Below the pieces are notes generated by a model. It did not search any database, was not told where the DNA came from, and was given only the letters and a program-made list of their open reading frames with translations. A stretch of 64,000 nt of DNA from an uncultured Oxalobacteraceae bacterium (lineage in GTDB: Bacteria > Pseudomonadota > Gammaproteobacteria > Burkholderiales > Burkholderiaceae): NCBI GenBank assembly GCA_946480015.1, contig CAMLIL010000010.1:22859-86858 (forward strand), written 5' to 3'. The position numbers and the translations under genes were made by a program. Shown here one piece after another: positions 58,678 to 64,000 of the stretch. Numbering within the stretch: the first letter of the stretch is position 1; every line of letters starts with the position of its first letter.

Positions 58678-61038
58678 ATGAAAAAGCACGGAAAGACACA
58701 ACAGCGTGTGTCGATGGATGACTGCGGCTGCGAAACAGCCAACGGGAACGGCGCCGCCACCTTGACGATGCCAAACGACGCCTCGCAGGGCCCGGAGGCG
58801 GCGGACGAGCGCGGCATGCCCGGCGTGATGAAAGGCCCCCTCGACGCGATGGCACCGCGCCCCGCGATGCAGGCGCGCGCCGATGCGCCTGAGCATGCCA
58901 TGCCCGGCGGCGGCATGGGCGGCGGCGGCGGGATGGACCAGGGCGGCGGCAGCGGCGGACGCGGCGACGGCGGGCTGCCGCGGGTGCGCAAGTGCGCCAC
59001 CATGGACGTGCACCGGCGCCTGCTGTCGAGCGTGCCTGACTATGCGGCGCGCCGCGCCGAGATCGAAAACCACACCCGCCTGTACGAAACCGGCGAAGCC
59101 AGCGCGCAGCGCAGCGGCGTCACGCGCATCCCGGTGGTGGTCCACGTGGTGTACAACACGGCCGCGCAGAATATTTCGGATGCGCAAATCGCCAGCCAGA
59201 TCGAGGTGCTCAACCGTGATTTCCGGCGCACCAATCCCGACGTCGGCTCCGCTCCCGCCCCCTTCCTGCCGCTGGCGGCCGACGCCCGCATCGAGTTCGC
59301 GCTGGCCACCAGCGGACCCGACGGCGCACCCACGAGCGGCATCGAGCGGCGCCAGAGCACCGTGGCGTCGTTTTCGGACAACGACGCCGTCAAGAGCGCG
59401 GCGCGCGGTGGCATGAACGCCTGGCCATCCGGGCAGTACCTCAATATCTGGGTATGCCCCCTGGGCGATGGCCTGCTCGGCTATGCCCAGTTCCCCGGCG
59501 GCCCGGCCGCGACCGACGGCGTGGTGATCCTGGATTCGGCCTTCGGCACCAGCGGCACCGCGGCCGCACCGTTCAACCTCGGGCGCACCGCCACCCACGA
59601 AATCGGCCACTGGCTCAACCTGAACCACATCTGGGGCGACGACGGCAGCGGCTGCAGCGGCACCGACAACGTGGGCGACACGCCCAACCAGGGCGGCGCC
59701 AATACCGGCACGCCGATTTTCCCGCGCCTGTCGTGCAACAATGGACCGGACGGCGACATGTTCATGAACTACATGGACTACGTCGACGACCGTGCGATGG
59801 TGATGTTCTCGGCCGGGCAGGTCGCGCGCATGCAGGCTTGCCTGGATGGGCCGCGCAGCACCATCGGCATCGGCGCGGCGGCGGCGGTCAAACCGAGTTC
59901 CTCGCCAATGGTATCGTGGGGGCCGAACCGCCTCGACCTGTTCGTGCTCGGCACCGACCGCGGCCTGTACCACAAGTGGTGGAACGGCAGCGCCTGGGGA
60001 CCGTCGGCGAGCGGCTATGAGGGCCTGGGTGGCGTGTGCACCAGTGTGCCGCAGGCGGTATCGTGGGGCGCCAGCCGCCTCGACGTCTTCGTCACCGGCA
60101 CCGACAGCGCGCTGTATCACAAGTGGTGGAACGGCAGCGCGTGGGCGCCGTCGGCCGGCGGCTACGAAAACCTGGGCGGGATCTGCCTGGGCGAGCCGCG
60201 CATCGTGTCATGGGGAGCCAACCGGCTCGACGTATTCGTGCTGGGCACCAACCGCGCGCTGTATCACAAGGCCTGGAACGGCTCGTCCTGGAGTCCTTCG
60301 GCGACGGGCTATGAAAATCTGGGCGGCGTGTGTGTCGGCCAGCCGGAAATCGTATCGTGGGGTGCGGACCGGCTCGACATCTTCGTCGTCGGCACCGATC
60401 GCGCGCTGTATCACAAGGCCTGGACCGGGTCCGCGTGGTGGCCCTCGGCGACCGGCTACGAGCGCCTGGGCGGGGTGTGCATGTCGGCGCCGCGCGCGGT
60501 GGCGTGGGGACCGGAGCGGCTCGACGTGTTCGTCACCGGCACCGATGGCGCGCTCTATCACAAGTGGTGGAACGGATCGGCATGGGGGCCGTCGGCCGAT
60601 GGTTTCGAGCGCCTGGGCGGCGTGTGTGTCGAGCAGGCCGAAGTGGTGTCGTGGGGGCCGGACCGGCTCGACCTGTTCGTCATCGGCACCGACAGCGTGC
60701 TGTATCACAAGTGGTGGAACGGCGCGGCGTGGGGACCGTCCCTGACCGGCTACGAGCCGCTGGGCGGAATCTGCACGTCGCAGGCGCGCGCGCTGGCCTG
60801 GGGACCGAACCGGCTCGACATCTTCGTCACCGGGACCGACAGCGCGCTGTATCACAAGGCCTGGACCGGCGCGGCGTGGGCGCCCTCGGTCAGCGGCTAC
60901 GACAACCTGGGCGGGGTGATTTCCGCGCTGCGCGTGGCCGAGCCGGAAGCGCCGCCACCCAAGCCGGAAGGCCTGCCGCAGTTCATGATGCCGACGCTGC
61001 TCGACATCACGGCGCCGGCCACGGGATTGCATTCATGA
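58678..61038 (+). CDS. M43-type zinc metallopeptidase with C-terminal seven-repeat PLL-like propeller
   Basis: The 786-residue protein combines an M43 (pappalysin/cytophagalysin-type) metalloprotease with a lectin-like propeller. There is no classical signal peptide; the N terminus is Gly-rich with [10 protein letters not shown]. The zinc site is [15 protein letters not shown] with His307, Glu308, His311 and His317, and the Met-turn is MNYMDY near 362, both intact. From residue ~413 seven 49-residue repeats follow, each beginning (S/A)WG--RLD-FV-GTD and containing LYHK-W-G-(A/S)W-PS. They match the seven-bladed PLL lectin fold (Photorhabdus fucose-binding lectins). A small gene overlaps its stop. 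The target is unknown; the propeller may bind glycans or methylated sugars. Confidence 0.87.
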   Translation: MKKHGKTQQRVSMDDCGCETANGNGAATLTMPNDASQGPEAADERGMPGVMKGPLDAMAPRPAMQARADAPEHAMPGGGMGGGGGMDQGGGSGGRGDGGLPRVRKCATMDVHRRLLSSVPDYAARRAEIENHTRLYETGEASAQRSGVTRIPVVVHVVYNTAAQNISDAQIASQIEVLNRDFRRTNPDVGSAPAPFLPLAADARIEFALATSGPDGAPTSGIERRQSTVASFSDNDAVKSAARGGMNAWPSGQYLNIWVCPLGDGLLGYAQFPGGPAATDGVVILDSAFGTSGTAAAPFNLGRTATHEIGHWLNLNHIWGDDGSGCSGTDNVGDTPNQGGANTGTPIFPRLSCNNGPDGDMFMNYMDYVDDRAMVMFSAGQVARMQACLDGPRSTIGIGAAAAVKPSSSPMVSWGPNRLDLFVLGTDRGLYHKWWNGSAWGPSASGYEGLGGVCTSVPQAVSWGASRLDVFVTGTDSALYHKWWNGSAWAPSAGGYENLGGICLGEPRIVSWGANRLDVFVLGTNRALYHKAWNGSSWSPSATGYENLGGVCVGQPEIVSWGADRLDIFVVGTDRALYHKAWTGSAWWPSATGYERLGGVCMSAPRAVAWGPERLDVFVTGTDGALYHKWWNGSAWGPSADGFERLGGVCVEQAEVVSWGPDRLDLFVIGTDSVLYHKWWNGAAWGPSLTGYEPLGGICTSQARALAWGPNRLDIFVTGTDSALYHKAWTGAAWAPSVSGYDNLGGVISALRVAEPEAPPPKPEGLPQFMMPTLLDITAPATGLHS
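59914..60942 (+). repeat. Seven tandem 147-bp repeats encoding propeller blades
   Basis: Units begin at 59914, 60061, 60208, 60355, 60502, 60649 and 60796. All are exactly 147 bases (49 codons) with no indels. Identity between units is high at the protein level. This is coding repeat DNA, not CRISPR. Confidence 0.9.
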
Positions 61039-61334
61039 TGCCGAACGCATCGTTGCAGGGCACCTGGGTTCATTCGTACGAAGAGGACCAGGGCGATCTT
61101 CAGGTGTACCGCCCGGGCGGACAGTTTGCTTTTCCGCCCGGGCGGCGTGCGCGCGAGACGCTGGAGTTCGGCGAAGGCGGCCGTGCGGGGGCGGGCATGC
61201 CCGGGCCGGACGACCGCCTCCAGCGTTCGCCCATGACGCCGCTGGGGATGAACCGCTACCGGATGGCGAGCGGACAGGAACTGGAAATAATGGAGCAGGG
61301 GCCTGACGTGCTGAAGGTACGCATTCCCGCGTAA
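61035..61334 (+). CDS. Small partner protein of the M43-propeller gene, unknown function
   Basis: The 99-residue product starts at ATG 61035, overlapping the TGA of the metallopeptidase gene (ATGA), so it is translationally coupled. It has no signal peptide. It begins [20 protein letters not shown] and contains [16 protein letters not shown], which suggests a small beta-barrel, lipocalin- or inhibitor-like. I recall similar GTWVHS-EED proteins in other bacteria but no function. Candidate roles are chaperone, inhibitor or immunity factor for the peptidase; none is shown by sequence. Confidence 0.7.
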   Translation: MMPNASLQGTWVHSYEEDQGDLQVYRPGGQFAFPPGRRARETLEFGEGGRAGAGMPGPDDRLQRSPMTPLGMNRYRMASGQELEIMEQGPDVLKVRIPA

Positions 61335-61338
61335 TCGT

Positions 61339-61404
61339 CGTCCTCGCGCAGCGCGCGCCCCATGCCACGCATCTCGGCATGGGGCGCGCGCCTGCGCGAG
61401 GACG
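61339..61404. terminator. Very long terminator-like hairpin between convergent genes
   Basis: A 28-base arm (61339-61366) starting CGTCCTCGCGCA pairs with 61376-61404, a single extra C bulging out, around a 9-base loop. It separates the peptidase-partner gene from kynA, ending two bases before the kynA stop. There is no T-run. Confidence 0.7.
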
Positions 61405-61405
61405 G

Positions 61406-62239
61406 CTACAGCGACGTACGCAAGGCAAACAGCTCGGGAAACAGCACCACGTCGAGCATTTTGCGCAGATAGCTCACGCCCGCCGTTCCGCCGGTTCCCG
61501 TTTTGAATCCTATGATCCGTTCGACCGTGCTGACATGCCGGAAGCGCCAGAAGCGGAACGCTGTCTCCAGGTCGACCAGCTTTTCGGCCAGCTCATACAA
61601 GGCCCAGTGGTGCTCGGGGGCGCGGTACACATCCAGCCACGCAGCGGCGACCGAATCGTCATGGCGGGTAGGCTGGGTCCAGTCGGCCTCGAGCCGCCCG
61701 GGCGCGATCGCGAAAGCGCTGCGCGCCAGCAGCAGCACCGCTTCGTCGTACACGGACGGCGCTTTCAGTTCGCGCTCGAGCAGGGCGTGCACGTCGGGGG
61801 CGTGCGCGTGGACCGCCAGCAGGGCCGCGTTCTTGTTCCCCAGGATGAATTCCAGCTCGCGGTACTGGTAGGACTGGAACCCCGACGACGCACCCAGATG
61901 GGGCCGGATGGCGGAATACTCGGGCGGCGTCATGGTCGCCAGCACATCCCAGGCATGTACCAGCTGGTCCATGATGCGCGCCACCCGCGCCAGCATCTTG
62001 AACGCCGGCGGCAGGTCGCCGGCGCGAATGTGCCGGCGTACCGCGTGCAGCTCGTGCAGCATCAGCTTGAGCCACAGTTCGCTGGTCTGGTGCTGCACGA
62101 TGAACAGCATCTCGTTGTGGTTGGGCGAGCGCGGGTGCTGGGCCGACAGAATCTGCTCCAGGCCGAGATAGTCGCCATAGCTCATCGAATCGCGCAAATC
62201 CATCTGCGCCCCGTGCCAGCTCTGTTCCTTATCGCTCAT
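61406..62239 (-). CDS. kynA: Tryptophan 2,3-dioxygenase
   Basis: This heme enzyme opens the indole ring of L-tryptophan to N-formylkynurenine, the first step of the kynurenine pathway. The 277-residue length is normal. Recognised blocks are [20 protein letters not shown] (in part), [20 protein letters not shown] with the active-site His, [20 protein letters not shown] and the C-terminal [20 protein letters not shown]. kynU lies 9 bases upstream on the same strand. The formamidase gene kynB, usually in the same operon, is not between them or in the window. Confidence 0.95.
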   Translation of the reverse strand: MSDKEQSWHGAQMDLRDSMSYGDYLGLEQILSAQHPRSPNHNEMLFIVQHQTSELWLKLMLHELHAVRRHIRAGDLPPAFKMLARVARIMDQLVHAWDVLATMTPPEYSAIRPHLGASSGFQSYQYRELEFILGNKNAALLAVHAHAPDVHALLERELKAPSVYDEAVLLLARSAFAIAPGRLEADWTQPTRHDDSVAAAWLDVYRAPEHHWALYELAEKLVDLETAFRFWRFRHVSTVERIIGFKTGTGGTAGVSYLRKMLDVVLFPELFALRTSL

Positions 62240-62248
62240 GGCGCCTCC

Positions 62249-63487
62249 TCAAGTGACCGCGCCGCGGCGCGCGTCCAGGTCATAGGCGCGGTCGTCGAGA
62301 ATCCGGCGCAGGCTCTCCACCGCGTCCCACACATCGACGAACCGTGTATATAAAGGTGCGAAGCCGAAGCGCATGATGTGCGGCTCGCGGTAGTCGCCGA
62401 TCACGCCGCGCGCGATCAGGGCCTGCATCAGCGCGAAGCCGTGCGGGTGGGTGACGCTGACCTGGCTGCCGCGGCGGGCATGCTCGCGCGGGGTGACCAG
62501 GGTGAGCCGATGCTGAGCGCAACGCCGCTCGAGCAGGTCGATGAACAGGTCGGTCAGCGCCAGCGACTTGGCCCTCAGGGCGGCCATGCCGGTTCGCTCG
62601 AACACCGCCAGGCCGCACTCGATGAGCGCCAGCGAGACGATCGGCTGGGTGCCGGTGAGGGCGCGTGCGATCCCCGCTGCGGGCACGTAGTCGGGCGCCA
62701 TGGCGAACGGCGTGGCGTGGCTCCACCATCCGGGCAGCGGCTGGTAAAAGCGCTCCTGATGCCGGCGCGGCACCCAGATGAAGGCGGGCGCGCCGGGGCC
62801 GCCGTTCAGATACTTGTAGGTACAGCCCACCGCCAGGTCGGCGCCGTCGCGGTGCAGATCGAGTTCGACCGCGCCGGCCGAGTGGGCCAGGTCCCACACC
62901 ACCAGCGCGCCCTGGGCGTGGGCACGCTCGCTGAGCGCGGCCATGTCGTGCAGGTAGCCGGTGCGATAGTTGACGTGGGTGAGCATCAGCACCGCGCAGT
63001 GTTCATCGAGCGCCGCTGGCAGCTCCCCGTCCGAATCGACCAGCCGCACGCTGTAGCCCTGCGCCAGCCATGCGGCCGTGGCTTGGGCCATGTAAATATC
63101 GGTGGGGAAGTTGGCGCGTTCGGTGACGATCACGCGCCGCTGCGGATCGGCCGCCTGCATGCGCAGCGCGCCGGCCAGGGCCTTGAACAGATTGACCGAG
63201 GTGCTGTCGGTGACGGCTACTTCGCCGTCGTGTGCGCCCAGCAGCGGGGCCAGGCGGTTGCCGAGGCGTTGCGGCAGGTCGAACCAGCCGGCCTCGTTCC
63301 AGCTGCGGATCAAGCCCTGTCCCCACTCGTCCATGAGCAGTTCGTGGGCGCGGGCGAGGGCGGCCTTGGGCCGCGGGCCGAGCGAGTTGCCGTCCAGGTA
63401 GATCACGCCGTCGGGCATCTCGAATTGGTCGCGCAACGGGGCGAGATCGTCGCGCTCGTCGCGGTCCAGGCAGTCGTTACGGGTCAT
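62249..63487 (-). CDS. kynU: Kynureninase
   Basis: This PLP enzyme cleaves kynurenine to anthranilate and alanine. The 412-residue protein shows [55 protein letters not shown], the PLP lysine in [19 protein letters not shown], and [11 protein letters not shown]. It is the first gene of the minus-strand pair kynU-kynA. Tryptophan breakdown to anthranilate is implied, but formamidase must come from elsewhere. Confidence 0.95.
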   Translation of the reverse strand: MTRNDCLDRDERDDLAPLRDQFEMPDGVIYLDGNSLGPRPKAALARAHELLMDEWGQGLIRSWNEAGWFDLPQRLGNRLAPLLGAHDGEVAVTDSTSVNLFKALAGALRMQAADPQRRVIVTERANFPTDIYMAQATAAWLAQGYSVRLVDSDGELPAALDEHCAVLMLTHVNYRTGYLHDMAALSERAHAQGALVVWDLAHSAGAVELDLHRDGADLAVGCTYKYLNGGPGAPAFIWVPRRHQERFYQPLPGWWSHATPFAMAPDYVPAAGIARALTGTQPIVSLALIECGLAVFERTGMAALRAKSLALTDLFIDLLERRCAQHRLTLVTPREHARRGSQVSVTHPHGFALMQALIARGVIGDYREPHIMRFGFAPLYTRFVDVWDAVESLRRILDDRAYDLDARRGAVT

Positions 63488-63649
63488 ATCGCCACCTTGA
63501 TTTGGTTGAAGCTTAAAATGATTTGGCTTGAAGTGGCCAGTTTAACAAGGAAAACGGGACGATTTGGCGCTAAATATTGTCGATATTGCATCAATAACCG
63601 GTGTTTTTGCTCTTTTTTCGATTTTTTCAAAAATTTTTTAAAAAAACCC

Positions 63650-63676
63650 TCAAGTTCGGACCAAGCGTGACGTAAC
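63650..63676 (+). promoter_or_regulatory. FliA (sigma28)-like promoter 1
   Basis: TCAAGTT (63650-63656), a 12-base spacer and GACGTAAC (63669-63676) resemble the flagellar consensus TAAAGTTT-N11-GCCGATAA. Confidence 0.5.
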
Positions 63677-63740
63677 CGGTTCAGACAAGGGGCTTCAGGT
63701 TGTTTTTTCGAGAATATCGAAAAATATTTTCAAACAACCC

Positions 63741-63767
63741 TAAAGTTCCACAAAAGTTTGACGTAAC
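63741..63767 (+). promoter_or_regulatory. FliA (sigma28)-like promoter 2
   Basis: TAAAGTT (63741-63747) is a perfect -35 match, with the same 12-base spacer and GACGTAAC (63760-63767). The layout is identical to promoter 1. Both face the right end of the window. Confidence 0.58.
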
Positions 63768-64000
63768 CGGGTTAAGACGACAGAAATTTCTCGTTCAAAA
63801 ACGCGGTTCTTACACACAGTTACATCTCATCCGTCCCCGGGTTTTCATAGGGGCGCGACCATGATTCGGCAGGGTTCGTCAGACGAACTCCTACGGGTCG
63901 ACTTCGTCGTTCTCCGTCCCAAAATACAGTGCCCCGCCTATTTCTGTTTTGTTTCCGCACGGTCACAATCTATCTCACTGGCAATACAAACCGCCAGATT

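Larger units (their letters stand above)
63613..63776 (+). repeat. Tandem ~91-bp imperfect direct repeat
   Basis: Each unit has a TTTTTTCG-led AT-rich stretch, CCCT-AAGTTC, GTTTGACGTAACCGG or CGTGACGTAACCGG, and a TT-AGAC end. The units begin near 63613 and 63703. The conserved blocks coincide with the promoter elements. Confidence 0.65.
63488..64000. other. Noncoding region with tandem FliA-like promoters; downstream gene lies outside window
   Basis: No gene is visible in these 513 bases. The first ~120 are AT-rich and would carry the kynU promoter on the minus strand. Two 91-bp-spaced repeats with sigma28-like promoters follow (listed separately), and the last ~230 bases show nothing further and are presumably a leader for a plus-strand gene. 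Confidence 0.6.

Noticed and set aside
58657..60120. Minus-strand open frame of 487 codons opposite the M43 gene
   Set aside because: It mirrors the coding repeats of the plus-strand gene and has no ribosome-binding site or motif.
59914..60942. Regular 147-bp repeats considered as CRISPR or noncoding satellite
   Set aside because: Units are in frame, contiguous without spacers and encode propeller blades.

Overview
The window looks like chromosome of a Gram-negative, high-GC betaproteobacterium of the Oxalobacteraceae (Massilia/Telluria/Duganella/Janthinobacterium type). This is inferred from the dapC-dapD-pilU-arsC-like-dapE-prmB gene order, a PEP-CTERM protein, abundant TonB receptors, ordinary betaproteobacterial housekeeping genes, and strong G/C third-position bias with long antisense shadow frames. 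No rRNA, tRNA, CRISPR array, insertion sequence or phage gene was seen. The window opens inside one gene and ends in a promoter region whose gene lies outside.

Layout. 1-8.5 kb: a tripartite RND efflux operon (membrane fusion protein, two MdtB/MdtC-type pumps, NodT-type outer-membrane lipoprotein), then a SET-domain methyltransferase gene that may be leaderless. 9.2-16 kb: a rhamnogalacturonan-lyase lipoprotein paired with a PEP-CTERM protein, then two secreted/periplasmic peptidases (S9 and S46). 16-19.4 kb: a PnuC-type vitamin transporter, a NadR-like P-loop kinase and a convergent TonB receptor led by a TPP riboswitch. Together these look like a thiamine uptake and trapping module. 19.5-24.8 kb: GST-like protein, thioredoxin, a hypothetical protein, a threonine/serine dehydratase-type enzyme, an EnvZ/OmpR-type two-component pair and a small secreted protein. 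25-30.2 kb: FapA-like, membrane-tethered hemerythrin, NodB deacetylase, HDOD and CheW-type proteins. 30.2-39.2 kb: ABC-F ATPase, prmB, dapE, ArsC-like, pilU, dapD, dapC (all minus strand) and a REC-GGDEF diguanylate cyclase.

39.3-45.8 kb is the most unusual part. A ThDP enzyme, an SDR and two short citrate-synthase/citryl-CoA-lyase-like proteins are packed with stop/start overlaps and followed by a TonB receptor. This looks like a small uncharacterised biosynthesis-plus-uptake locus. Both citrate-synthase-like proteins appear to lack several canonical catalytic residues.

46-55.8 kb: aminotransferase, RidA, an EamA exporter, a flavin-dependent tryptophan-halogenase-like protein, a ~1015-aa TonB receptor and a MocR regulator. 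The MocR and EamA promoters share a GTACAG-type motif although the halogenase and TonB genes lie between them. LacI-type palindromes sit upstream of the TonB receptor. 55.9-58.4 kb: htpG with a sigma32-like promoter, then an RBBP9-type hydrolase. 58.7-61.3 kb: an M43 metalloprotease fused to a seven-repeat PLL-type propeller, with a small overlapping partner gene. 61.4-63.5 kb: kynU-kynA tryptophan catabolism. 63.5-64 kb: noncoding DNA with two tandem FliA (sigma28)-like promoters pointing out of the window, probably toward a flagellin gene.
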